Source: JACCYU01 sp050740315
GTDB taxonomy: Bacteria > Pseudomonadota > Gammaproteobacteria > JACCYU01
Assembly (NCBI GenBank): GCA_050740315.1
Contig: JBOIDC010000008.1
Span: 1-64,000 of the forward strand
DNA: 64,000 nucleotides
Reading direction: 5' to 3'
The notes beneath the pieces were generated by a model. It did no database searches and had not been told where the DNA came from. It saw nothing but the letters and a program-made list of their open reading frames with translations. The position numbers and the translations under genes are program-made. This document shows, piece by piece, positions 41,241 to 49,480 of this stretch (positions are counted from its first letter, which is position 1; the number at the start of each line of letters is the position of its first letter).

Positions 41241-42419
41241 ATGGATCGCGACAAGGCCATGCGCTTCATGCACGATTTGCTGCGCACGATGCACGGCAAG
41301 AACGGCTCGGATCTATTCATTACCGTCGGCGCGCCGCCGTCGATGAAGGTCGACGGCAAGATGACGCCGATGACCGATCAGCCACTGGTGCCGGCGCACA
41401 CACAGGTGCTGGTGCGCTCCGTTATGAACGACCGGCAGATCGCAGAGTTCGAAAAAACGCAGGAATGCAACTTCGCCATCAGCCTGTCCGGCGTCTCGCG
41501 CTTTCGCGTCAACGCCTTCTGCCAGCGGGGCAGCGCCGGCATGGTGTTGCGCATCATCAAGACCGACATCCCTAATCTGGATCAACTCAACCTGCCGCCG
41601 GTGCTGAAAGATGTGGCGATGACCAAGCGCGGCCTGGTGATGTTCGTGGGCGGCACGGGCTCGGGAAAGTCCACCTCGCTCGCGGCCATGATCGGCTACC
41701 GTAACGAGAACAGCCACGGCCACATCGTCACCATCGAGGATCCGATCGAGTTCGTGCACGCGCACAAGGGCTGCGTGGTCACGCAGCGCGAAGTGGGCGT
41801 GGACACCGAAAGCTACGAAATCGCGCTAAAGAACACCTTGCGTCAGGCGCCCGACGTGATCCTTATCGGCGAGATTCGCGACCGGGAAACCATGCAGCAC
41901 GCCATTGCATTCGCGGAGACCGGTCATTTGTGCCTTTCCACCTTGCACGCCAACAGCACCAACCAGGCGCTGGACCGCATCATTAATTTCTTTCCAGACG
42001 AGCGCCGTCCGCAGCTGCTGATGGACTTGTCGCTCAATTTGAAGGCGGTGATTTCGCAGCGGTTACTGCCAAAAGCCGGCAGTCAGGGTCGCGTGCCCGG
42101 CATCGAGATCATGCTCAACACGCCCTTGATGGCCGATCTCATCTTCAAGGGCGAGGTGCACGAGATGAAGGCGCTGATCGCGCGCTCCAATGAGGTCGGG
42201 ATGCAGACGTTCGATCAGCATCTGTTCCAGCTGCTGGAGGACGGTCTGATCATTTACGAGGACGCACTGCGTAATGCGGATTCGGTAAACGATCTGCGCC
42301 TGCGCATCAAACTCGAAGGCAAAGACGCCAAAAAGGCGTCACTGCTCGACGGCCTGGATGACCTGTTGCTGGAAGAAAAGCCAGAAGAATTCGGCGTGGT
42401 GGGCTCGGGCCGCGCATGA
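41241..42419 (+). CDS. pilU: Type IV pilus ATPase PilU
   Basis: PilT paralogue that assists retraction in a PilT-dependent way. The 392-residue product is the closer match to Pseudomonas PilU as I recall it: KNGSDLFITVGAPPSMKVDGK, CNFAISLSGVSRFRVNAF, SLAAMIGYRNENSHGHI, VALKNTLRQAPDVI-like IALKNTLRQAPDVI and NDLRLRIKL near the end. Walker A is GGTGSGKS and the His box reads STLHANSTNQALDRIINFFP. It begins 39 bp after pilT and overlaps the next ATPase gene by 4 bases. Confidence 0.95.
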   Translation: MDRDKAMRFMHDLLRTMHGKNGSDLFITVGAPPSMKVDGKMTPMTDQPLVPAHTQVLVRSVMNDRQIAEFEKTQECNFAISLSGVSRFRVNAFCQRGSAGMVLRIIKTDIPNLDQLNLPPVLKDVAMTKRGLVMFVGGTGSGKSTSLAAMIGYRNENSHGHIVTIEDPIEFVHAHKGCVVTQREVGVDTESYEIALKNTLRQAPDVILIGEIRDRETMQHAIAFAETGHLCLSTLHANSTNQALDRIINFFPDERRPQLLMDLSLNLKAVISQRLLPKAGSQGRVPGIEIMLNTPLMADLIFKGEVHEMKALIARSNEVGMQTFDQHLFQLLEDGLIIYEDALRNADSVNDLRLRIKLEGKDAKKASLLDGLDDLLLEEKPEEFGVVGSGRA

Positions 42420-43630
42420 ACATCACGGCTTACCTAAAATTGATGGCGGAGAAAAACGGCTCGGATCTGTTCTTTACCACCGGCGCACCGGCCAGCATCA
42501 AGATCGAAGGCGAGATCCGCCCCATCACCCGCGCGGCGCTCGAGCCGGGCATGATCAAAACCATTGCTTACGGGATCATGGACGAGCAACAGATTCAAGA
42601 ATTCGAGCAAACGCGGGAGATGAACCTGGGCTTGTCGGTCAGCGGTCTGGGACGTTTTCGCGTGAATGTCTACCGCCAGCGCGGCGAGGTTTCCATGGTG
42701 GTGCGCTATATCAAGAGCCGCATCCCGACCATCGAATCGCTTAATCTGCCGCCGGCACTCAAAGACCTGGTGATGCACCAGCATGGCCTGGTGATGGTGG
42801 TAGGCGCGACCGGCGCCGGCAAATCCAGCACGCTGGCATCCATGCTCGACTATCGCAACGCACACCGCAGCGGTCATATTTTGACCATCGAAGACCCGAT
42901 CGAATATGTGTTCGCGCACAAGAAGTCCATCGTCGGGCAGCGCGAAGTGGGGCTGGACACCTTATGCTACGAAAACGCGTTGCGCGAAGCCATGCGCGAG
43001 GCGCCGGACGTGATCATGATAGGGGAAGTTCGGGATCGGCGCGCCATGGAGGCGGCCGTCGCCTACGCGGACACGGGTCACTTGTGCGTCACCACCTTGC
43101 ATGCGACCAACGCCAATCAGGCCCTGGATCGTGTGCTCAGCTTTTTCCCGCCCGATGCCAGGCATCAAATCCTGATGGATCTGTCTCTGAATCTGCGCGG
43201 CATTATTTCCCAGCGTCTGATCGTCGGCCACGACGGCAGGCGCGTGCCGGCGGTCGAAGTGTTGATCAACACGCCTTATATCTCCGAGCTTATAAGAAAC
43301 GGCAAGTTTGGTGAAATGAAGGAGGTGATGGAGAAAGGCGCGGTAACCGGCATGCAAACTTTCGACCAGTCGCTTTACGACCTGGTCAAGGCCGGCAAGG
43401 TTAGCTTGCAGGACGCGTTGGCCAGCGCCGATTCGCGCGGTAATCTCGAGTGGCGTATCAATTTCGGCGGTGGCGTGCAGAGCCTCGACAAGACCTCTGA
43501 CGATCTGCGTTTCCCCAGCGAAATGATCGATGCCAAAACCGAGAGCGGGTCGCTGGACGACGCCTTTGCCAGCGCCAGCGACGCTGTTATCGAAGACCTT
43601 GGCGCCGCGCCCCGGACGCCAACCGCTTAG
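42416..43630 (+). CDS. Second PilU-like ATPase (additional PilT/PilU paralogue)
   Basis: A third retraction-type ATPase, 404 residues, whose ATG overlaps the pilU stop (ATGA). All catalytic parts are present: Walker A GATGAGKS, Asp box ILTIEDPIEYVF, Walker B VIMIGEVRDRRAM and His box TTLHATNANQALDRVLSFFP, so it should hydrolyse ATP. It differs from pilU in the N-terminal domain and has a longer acidic C-terminus (last 60 residues) unlike either neighbour. It is closer to PilU than PilT by its NLEWRI ending and GLVMVVGATGAGKS loop. P. aeruginosa has only pilT and pilU at this position, so this copy is an addition; its role in pilus dynamics is unknown. Confidence 0.9.
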   Translation: MNITAYLKLMAEKNGSDLFFTTGAPASIKIEGEIRPITRAALEPGMIKTIAYGIMDEQQIQEFEQTREMNLGLSVSGLGRFRVNVYRQRGEVSMVVRYIKSRIPTIESLNLPPALKDLVMHQHGLVMVVGATGAGKSSTLASMLDYRNAHRSGHILTIEDPIEYVFAHKKSIVGQREVGLDTLCYENALREAMREAPDVIMIGEVRDRRAMEAAVAYADTGHLCVTTLHATNANQALDRVLSFFPPDARHQILMDLSLNLRGIISQRLIVGHDGRRVPAVEVLINTPYISELIRNGKFGEMKEVMEKGAVTGMQTFDQSLYDLVKAGKVSLQDALASADSRGNLEWRINFGGGVQSLDKTSDDLRFPSEMIDAKTESGSLDDAFASASDAVIEDLGAAPRTPTA

Positions 43631-43721
43631 GAATCAGAATACGCGGAAGTGGTCCAGGCGAATGTGATCAGCCGGCGCTGGTCCTGAACAGCGCTCGCGC
43701 GCCAATTCCGCAGCTCGCGAT

Positions 43722-44630
43722 TCATCGGCGGGCAGGCAGCTCGTCAGGGAACACGGCTTGTGCATCGAATACCGGACCATCCACGCACACGCGTTTCATC
43801 GCCGGTCCTTGCCCGGTTTGCACCTCCACCGCGCAGCCCGCGCAGCCACCCACCGCGCAGGCCATATATTCCTCGAGCGAGACCTGACAGGGTAGGCGGT
43901 ACTTGCCGGCAACGTCTGCCACCGCCTTTAACATGCCAGGCGGTCCGCACGCGAAAAGTTCCACTTTCGCACGTTCCTCAGCGCTTGCCGCTTCGAGCCA
44001 GAGGGTCGCGAGATCGGTAATCAGGCCGTCGAAGCAACCCGCAAAGCCTTGCTGGCTGGTGAGGCGCGACGGGATGCCCCAGTCGTCCAGCAACGGCATG
44101 GCGGCGATAACGCCTTCCGGCATGCCGGGCACCATGATCTTTGAGGGCCGCGGCCTGAACGGAAACGGCAGCTCGGAACCAAGCATCGCCAGCGGCCGGA
44201 CACCTTTATTGAGACGCAGGCGATCGGCAAGGAAGATCATCGGCGGTATGCCGACGCCGCCGCCCAGCAGCAGCGGTCGTGGCCGATGCGGTTTGAACGG
44301 CTCGCCGATGGGTCCCATCACGCTCAGTGTCTCGCCTGTTGTACGGCGCGCCAGCAGCCGTGTGCCCTGGCCCAGAAGCTTGTAGAAAATATCGATCCAG
44401 CCTTGCACCGCAGACGCCCGCATGATCGAAAACGGCCGCCGCATGGCCAGTTCCGGGTCGCACTGCAGATGCACGAACTGCCCCGGCTGCGCGCGCGCCG
44501 CGCACTTGGGCGCATGCAAGCGAAGAATATATTGCCCGCCGGGATGCGGCTGGTGATCCAGGATCCGCGCATCTTCCATAAAAATACTGGCGCGATGCGC
44601 TTGTGCATTCTGGGCGGGTCCGATACTCAT
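43722..44630 (-). CDS. pyrK: Dihydroorotate dehydrogenase electron transfer subunit-like protein (PyrK-like)
   Basis: Ferredoxin-reductase-type protein with FAD, NAD and [2Fe-2S] sites, which in class 1B dihydroorotate dehydrogenases passes electrons to NAD. The 302-residue protein has the FAD motif RRPFSIM, the NAD loop LLLGGGVGIPPMIFLAD, FACGPPGMLKAV, and the C-terminal cysteine cluster CAVGGCAGCAVEVQ with a later RVCVDGPVF. Its start overlaps the pyrC' stop by 4 bases, making it the last gene of a pyrR-pyrB-pyrC' operon. No pyrD is in view, so a partner other than PyrD is possible; the name is based on similarity and context. Confidence 0.85.
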   Translation of the reverse strand: MSIGPAQNAQAHRASIFMEDARILDHQPHPGGQYILRLHAPKCAARAQPGQFVHLQCDPELAMRRPFSIMRASAVQGWIDIFYKLLGQGTRLLARRTTGETLSVMGPIGEPFKPHRPRPLLLGGGVGIPPMIFLADRLRLNKGVRPLAMLGSELPFPFRPRPSKIMVPGMPEGVIAAMPLLDDWGIPSRLTSQQGFAGCFDGLITDLATLWLEAASAEERAKVELFACGPPGMLKAVADVAGKYRLPCQVSLEEYMACAVGGCAGCAVEVQTGQGPAMKRVCVDGPVFDAQAVFPDELPARR

Positions 44631-45922
44631 TGGGCAATCAGTTCTGTGTCTGACTGATGTACGATACGCCCGCCCAGCAAGGTATGGGTCACGCGGCCGG
44701 TGAACGTCCAGCCGGCGAAAGGTGTGTTCTTGCCGCGACTCTTGCTGTGCTCGGGCGACAAGGTCCAGCGCTCGTCAGGATCGAATATACAGATGTCCGC
44801 GGTGCTGCCGACGCCCAGGGTGCCCGCATCGATGCCCATGACCGTCGCCGGTCCGGCGGTGACCCTCATCAATGCCTGGGCCAACGTCAGGACTTTCGAC
44901 TCCACCAGCCGCAACGCCAGCGCAAGCAGCGTCTCGAGGCCCGATATACCCGGTTCGGTGGACGGAAACGGCGCTTGCTTGGCGTCGATATCATGCGGCT
45001 GATGATCCGAGCAGATAGCGATGACCGATCCGCGCGCCACGCCCTGCCGCAGACCTTGCAAGTCGTTCGCTGTGCGCAGCGGGGGCAGCGTGTGGTAAAG
45101 ACCGTTGAAGTCGCCGATATCGTTCTCGGTCAGGAACAACTGATGCGCGCAGACGTCGGCGGTGATGGGCAGGCCGTCGTAATGCGCGCGGGCGAACATG
45201 TTGACGGCGCGGGCGCACGACAACCGGCAAAAGTGTGCGCGCACGCCGGTCTGTTCCACCAGCGCCAGCAGCTGTCCCATGGCCGCCGTCTCCGCGGCGC
45301 TCGGGATTCCGGGCAGACCCAGACGCGTCGCCACCGCGCCTTCGTGGGCGCAGCCCTGGTCGGCCAGCGCGTGATCGAACGCATGCAGATGAACGGTCAA
45401 CCCCTGACTGGCCGCATATTCCATGGCGCGTCTCAGCACCAGCGTGTTCGCCACCGGCCGCAAGGCGTTGCTCACGCCGACACAGCCGGCGCGCTTGAGC
45501 GCCGCCATCTCGCTCAACGTCTGTCCCGCAAGCCCGGCCGTCAGCGCGCCGAGATTGTACACGCGGCAGAAGCCGGCCGCCTGCGCGCGTTGCTGAACCA
45601 GTTCCACTTCGGCCGGCGAATCGACTACCGGGTCGGTGTCCGGCGGATAACACAGGCTGGTGATGCCGCCCGCGGCGGCGGCGCATGTCTCGGAAGCGAT
45701 CGTGGCCTTGTGCTCCTGACCCGGTTCGCGCAGCCGCGCGGCCACATCGACCAGCCCGGGCATGACCACATGGTCATGCGCATCCAGTTGATGGTCCGCG
45801 ACAAATCCCGACGGCGCCTGGTCCAGCGCGACGATCTTGTCGTCGGCGACAAACAAGTCGGTAATCCGATCGATACCGTTGGCCGGATCGATGACGCGGC
45901 CTTGTGCGATCCACAGCTTCAT
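44627..45922 (-). CDS. pyrC': Dihydroorotase-like subunit PyrC' (probably catalytically inactive)
   Basis: Amidohydrolase-fold homologue of dihydroorotase, 431 residues. The metal-binding HxHLR motif of active enzymes should lie at residues 61-65, but the sequence is GLVDVAARLREPG, with Ala61 and Arg63 in place of the two histidines. The later AHHL is ADVCAHQLFL. SDHQPHD retains the distal Asp. The protein should therefore not catalyse the reaction and, as for Pseudomonas PyrC', probably serves as a structural partner of PyrB in the aspartate carbamoyltransferase complex. It overlaps pyrB and pyrK by 4 bases each. An active dihydroorotase must be encoded elsewhere. Confidence 0.9.
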   Translation of the reverse strand: MKLWIAQGRVIDPANGIDRITDLFVADDKIVALDQAPSGFVADHQLDAHDHVVMPGLVDVAARLREPGQEHKATIASETCAAAAGGITSLCYPPDTDPVVDSPAEVELVQQRAQAAGFCRVYNLGALTAGLAGQTLSEMAALKRAGCVGVSNALRPVANTLVLRRAMEYAASQGLTVHLHAFDHALADQGCAHEGAVATRLGLPGIPSAAETAAMGQLLALVEQTGVRAHFCRLSCARAVNMFARAHYDGLPITADVCAHQLFLTENDIGDFNGLYHTLPPLRTANDLQGLRQGVARGSVIAICSDHQPHDIDAKQAPFPSTEPGISGLETLLALALRLVESKVLTLAQALMRVTAGPATVMGIDAGTLGVGSTADICIFDPDERWTLSPEHSKSRGKNTPFAGWTFTGRVTHTLLGGRIVHQSDTELIAQ

Positions 45923-46926
45923 CGCTCCGCGCGCGCTCGCGCGCTCGCGCCTGTGGCCATGGCCATCACCGCCATGCGTATGGCGATGCCGTAGGTCACC
46001 TGCTGAAGAATGACCGAGCGCGCGCCGTCGGCGACTTCGGAGCCGATCTCCACGCCGCGATTGATGGGCCCCGGGTGCATCACGATGGCGTCCGGTTTGG
46101 CAACGCTTAAGCGGACTTCGGTCAGGCCGTACAACTGAAAGTACTCGTGCTCGCTGGGTAGCAGCGCGCCGCGCATGCGCTCCTTTTGCAACCGCAACAT
46201 GATGACCACGTCGGCATCCTTCAGCCCTTCGGACATCTGATGAAACACGCGCACGCCCAGTTGCTGAACTTCAGCGGGTATCAAGGTCATGGGCGCCACC
46301 ACCCGCACCTCGCCAGCGCCTAGGGTATTGAGCGCATGGATCTGCGAGCGCGCCACGCGAGAATGCATGATGTCGCCGACGATCGCGACACACAAGTTGC
46401 CAAACTCCGGTTTGTGGCGGCGAATCGTGAACATATCCAGCATCGCCTGAGTGGGATGCGCGTGCCGTCCGTCGCCGGCGTTGATCACGCTGATGTGCGG
46501 CGCCACGTGGCGCGCGATGAACGGCGCGGCGCCGCTGTCGGCGTGCCGTACCACGAACATGTCGGTGTACATCGCCTCCAGGTTGCGCAAGGTGTCGAGC
46601 AGACTCTCGCCCTTGACCGTCGAGGTGTCGCTGATATTCACGTTGAGCACGTCGGCGGACAGCCGTTTGGCCGCCAGCTCGAAGGTGGTGCGGGTGCGGG
46701 TGCTGGCCTCGAAAAACAGGTTGACAATGGTCTTGCCGCGCAGCAGAGGCACCTTTTTTACGGTCTGGTCCTTGACCCCTGCGAACGACTCGGCAGTGTC
46801 CAATATCTCGGTCAACAGCGCGCGCGAGAGGCCCTCGATGGTAAGAAAGTGGCGCAGCCGGCCGTCTGGCGACAACTGCAGGCCGGCTGGCAGCGCGCCC
46901 AGTACCGGCTTGGCCGCGCTGCTCAC
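45919..46926 (-). CDS. pyrB: Aspartate carbamoyltransferase catalytic subunit
   Basis: Forms carbamoyl aspartate, the first committed step of pyrimidine synthesis. The 335-residue protein carries FFEASTRTRTTFE (carbamoyl phosphate), INAGDGRHAHPTQAMLD and the MHPGPINRGVEI motif. The N-terminal 30 residues before RHFLTIEGLS are an extension like that of Pseudomonas class A enzymes, where it is involved in nucleotide regulation. The C-terminal tail is an Ala/Arg low-complexity run encoded by a CG-rich repeat that overlaps pyrC'. No pyrI regulatory gene is present, consistent with the PyrB-PyrC' type of enzyme. Confidence 0.95.
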   Translation of the reverse strand: MSSAAKPVLGALPAGLQLSPDGRLRHFLTIEGLSRALLTEILDTAESFAGVKDQTVKKVPLLRGKTIVNLFFEASTRTRTTFELAAKRLSADVLNVNISDTSTVKGESLLDTLRNLEAMYTDMFVVRHADSGAAPFIARHVAPHISVINAGDGRHAHPTQAMLDMFTIRRHKPEFGNLCVAIVGDIMHSRVARSQIHALNTLGAGEVRVVAPMTLIPAEVQQLGVRVFHQMSEGLKDADVVIMLRLQKERMRGALLPSEHEYFQLYGLTEVRLSVAKPDAIVMHPGPINRGVEIGSEVADGARSVILQQVTYGIAIRMAVMAMATGASARARAER

Positions 46927-47444
46927 GGGGTCGCGCCTCTGCGCCTGTGTGTGTCCACGACCTTCAGTTCCAGCGGCTCCGGACCGCTGAGCTTGACTTG
47001 CTGGTGAGGCTCGAGTTTGAGCCTGTGTCCGACTACGCCGGCTTCGATCGGGAGTTCCCGCCCATCGCGCTCGATCAGCGCGGCCAATGCGACGGAAGCC
47101 GGCCGGCCGTAATCGAATATCTCGTTTAGCGCAGCGCGAATCGTACGCCCGGTATACAGCACGTCGTCGACCAGAATGATGTGCCGGCCGTCCACGCTTA
47201 ATGGCAGGTCGGAGGGCTTGACCCTCGGATTGACCCCGATGCGGCTGAAGTCATCGCGATAAAAGGAAATGTCAAGCAGGCCCAGCGGCTCCTGCATCTT
47301 CAACCGTTGATGCAGGCGCTGCGCGATCCACGCGCCGCCCGTGTGAATGCCGATCATGATCGGCCGCTCGATACCGCTGGTGTGGATGAATCGCTCGAGG
47401 CCTTCGCTCATCGCGTCGATCAGCGCATTGATTTGCAGGTTCAT
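46923..47444 (-). CDS. pyrR: PyrR bifunctional pyrimidine regulator / uracil phosphoribosyltransferase-like
   Basis: Phosphoribosyltransferase-fold protein that in Bacillus controls pyr transcription; in gammaproteobacteria it leads the pyrB cluster and its regulatory role is less defined. ATG 47444 gives 173 residues. The PRPP-binding loop is ILVDDVLYTGRTIRAAL, with the family segments IGIHTGGAWIAQRL and DISFYRDDFSRIG. I do not see an attenuator-like structure between it and ruvX (20 bp). It overlaps pyrB by 4 bases. Confidence 0.93.
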   Translation of the reverse strand: MNLQINALIDAMSEGLERFIHTSGIERPIMIGIHTGGAWIAQRLHQRLKMQEPLGLLDISFYRDDFSRIGVNPRVKPSDLPLSVDGRHIILVDDVLYTGRTIRAALNEIFDYGRPASVALAALIERDGRELPIEAGVVGHRLKLEPHQQVKLSGPEPLELKVVDTHRRRGATP

Positions 47445-47463
47445 CGGTCGCGTGGCTGTTCGT

Positions 47464-47937
47464 TCACGGGCGGGAGCGCGCATTCGACATCCATGCCTCC
47501 AGCAGGATTGCCGCCGCTACCTTGTCAATCTCATCTTTGTTTATGCGTTTAGGCGTTTGTGCGGCTTGACGGTTCGATTTGATGCGGTGATACGCCTCGA
47601 CCGACGTGTACGCTTCGTCCGCCATATGCACCGGCAGGCCGAAGCGCTTTTCGAGCTCGTGCCGGAACGCGCGAATCCTGGCCTTGACTTCACTGGCGGC
47701 CTGCGGTGGACCGCCCGGCAGTCCGAGCACCAGCGCATCAGGGTTCCAGGTGTCAATGAGCTTGGCGATACCGTGCCAGTCGGGCTTGCCGGCGCGCTGA
47801 TCCAAAGTGGCAAGCGGTGTGGCGGTGTCGGTTATCATCTGCCCGACCGCGATACCGATGCGGCGCGCGCCGTAGTCGAAACCCAGGACAACGCAGGGAC
47901 GCGCAACGGGGCTGCTCAAGCTTGCGTGCCGGGTCAA
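47464..47937 (-). CDS. ruvX: Putative pre-16S rRNA nuclease / Holliday junction resolvase RuvX (YqgF)
   Basis: RNase H-fold nuclease of the YqgF family, implicated in 16S rRNA 5' end maturation. The family core is FDYGARRIGIAVG with the catalytic Asp, LVLGLPGG, then MADEAYTSVEA and NKDEIDKVAAAILLEAWM. The start is uncertain because no ATG or GTG lies in the short gap after yqgE: TTG 47937 (157 residues) has a distant GAGG, and TTG 47919 is the alternative. It is transcribed with yqgE before it and pyrR after it. Confidence 0.9.
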   Translation of the reverse strand: MTRHASLSSPVARPCVVLGFDYGARRIGIAVGQMITDTATPLATLDQRAGKPDWHGIAKLIDTWNPDALVLGLPGGPPQAASEVKARIRAFRHELEKRFGLPVHMADEAYTSVEAYHRIKSNRQAAQTPKRINKDEIDKVAAAILLEAWMSNARSRP

Positions 47938-47954
47938 GCGGCTAACCCGGCGCC

Positions 47955-48515
47955 TCAGGCGTGACCGGCGCGACCGGTAATCAGGCTCAAGTCCACGCCC
48001 AGTTTGCGCGCGGCGGCCTGCCAGCGCTGCTCGACGGGCAGCTTGAACAGGATGTCCGCATCGCTGGGCACGGTCAGCCAGGCGTTGTCGGCGATCTCCT
48101 GTTCCAGCTGGCCGGCGCCCCAACCCGCGTAGCCCAGCGCGATCAGGCTTTGCTCGGGACCTTCGCCCGCGGCGATGGCGGCAAGGATGTCGAGTGAGCT
48201 CGTGAGTCCCAGTTCGGCGCCAATCGCCAGGGTGGATTCCCACGTGCCCAGCGGCGCATGCAGGATGAAACCCCGATCGAGCTGCACGGGACCACCCGCG
48301 TAAACCGACGTATCGGCCACTTTCTCATTTGCCGGGACCAGATCGAGATGTTCAAGCAGTTTGCGCAAGGTCACATCGGTGGGCCGGTTGATCACGACAC
48401 CCAGCGCGCCCTGTTCATTGTGTTCGCAGATCAGGGTGACGGTGCGGGAAAAATTTGGATCCGCCAGGCTGGGCATGGCGACCAGGAGGTGATTCGTAAA
48501 ACGCGCCGCGGTCAT
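47955..48515 (-). CDS. yqgE: YqgE/AlgH family protein
   Basis: Conserved protein of unknown biochemical function, called AlgH in Pseudomonas. The 186-residue product has FTNHLLVAMPSLADPNFSRTVTLICEHNEQGALGVVINRP, YAGGPV and the C-terminal ALGYAGWGAGQLEQEIADNAWL, all strongly typical. ATG 48515 gives the normal family length; an in-frame TTG at 48551 would add 12 residues. Followed by ruvX, a near-universal gammaproteobacterial pairing. Confidence 0.93.
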   Translation of the reverse strand: MTAARFTNHLLVAMPSLADPNFSRTVTLICEHNEQGALGVVINRPTDVTLRKLLEHLDLVPANEKVADTSVYAGGPVQLDRGFILHAPLGTWESTLAIGAELGLTSSLDILAAIAAGEGPEQSLIALGYAGWGAGQLEQEIADNAWLTVPSDADILFKLPVEQRWQAAARKLGVDLSLITGRAGHA

Positions 48516-48592
48516 GGGTTCTAGTATCCGGTCTTCGGGGATTTCAGACAAGGGGTTGCCGACAGCACCGGAAAGGCGTGTCCGGTCGCGCG

Positions 48593-49450
48593 CTAGCGCG
48601 TGGTCAGCTCGCCATCCGCCTCAAAGATCCAGGTGCGAGTGATCATCAGCTGGTCGTACTGCGCGCGCATGTCGGCGGACAACGGCAGGAACGGCGCGGC
48701 CAGTTCGACGATTCGCCGGGCCGCATCATCCAGTACCTGCTGGCCGGAAGGCGAACCGACCGAGACATCGACGATGTTTCCGTCGCGGTCCAGCAGGACA
48801 TGCAGGATCAAACTGCCGCTGAGCGCGCGACGCCGCGCATCATCGGGGTAATTGAGATTGCCCACGCGTTCAACCTTGTCCACCCAGGCCCTGATGTAGG
48901 CCGCCTCGGCGGCGGTCCTGGCGCTCAAGCTATCGATGTAACTGACGCGCGGACGCTGCGCGTAACGCTGGACTTCCTGCGAGAGCTCGGCGCTCAGGCG
49001 CGCGAGTTCCATATGGACGCGGCTTCGCGAGACGCCGGGATCAGCCGACTCCCACGGCCGCTCCCCGAACACTTTCGTTGACGACGCGGCCTGCGTTAGC
49101 ACACGCGGCGCCGCGCTGGTGGACCGCGCGGCCCGTGCCGCGTGGGTAGTCGATGGCATCTGACCGACGGCCGCCGTCGGATCGAGCGCGGGGCTCGCGG
49201 GGCGCAGCTTCGCAGCCGCCGAACCGCTCGCTTGCTGGTTGGCCTGTGCGATGTTCCGGGCCTGCTTGGGTGCCTGCTGAGACGGCGTTTGTACGAGTAC
49301 GACATCCAGAGATGGCGGCACTGCGCGGTTTTTCTCCGCCCCGAAGCCGATGCCTAGAATCACGATGCCATGCACGACCGCCGCCAGAAACAGCGTAAGT
49401 CCCAGCCGGTCAGTCGGTTTGGTGGGTAGGGCTTGTGCGTTCACGCTCAA
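48593..49450 (-). CDS. TonB-like protein (TonB3 position)
   Basis: Periplasm-spanning energy transducer. The 285-residue protein has one N-terminal membrane helix (LGLTLFLAAVVHGIVILGIGF), a proline- and alanine-rich middle (about 45-130) and a C-terminal TonB domain of about 90 residues (VGNLNYPDDARRRALSGSLILHVLLDRDGNIVDVSVGSPSG). It lies between yqgE and gshB, where P. aeruginosa has tonB3, a gene reported to be needed for twitching motility, so a link to the type IV pilus is plausible. The start is TTG 49450 or GTG 49444; neither has a strong binding site. Confidence 0.88.
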   Translation of the reverse strand: MSVNAQALPTKPTDRLGLTLFLAAVVHGIVILGIGFGAEKNRAVPPSLDVVLVQTPSQQAPKQARNIAQANQQASGSAAAKLRPASPALDPTAAVGQMPSTTHAARAARSTSAAPRVLTQAASSTKVFGERPWESADPGVSRSRVHMELARLSAELSQEVQRYAQRPRVSYIDSLSARTAAEAAYIRAWVDKVERVGNLNYPDDARRRALSGSLILHVLLDRDGNIVDVSVGSPSGQQVLDDAARRIVELAAPFLPLSADMRAQYDQLMITRTWIFEADGELTTR

Positions 49451-49480
49451 TGGGCCTGGCGTCTGGAGCGGACTCGCGGC

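Noticed and set aside
45919..45960. CG-rich short tandem repeat at the pyrB 3' end
   Set aside because: It simply encodes the Ala/Arg tail of PyrB and overlaps the pyrC' start; no sign of a functional repeat array.
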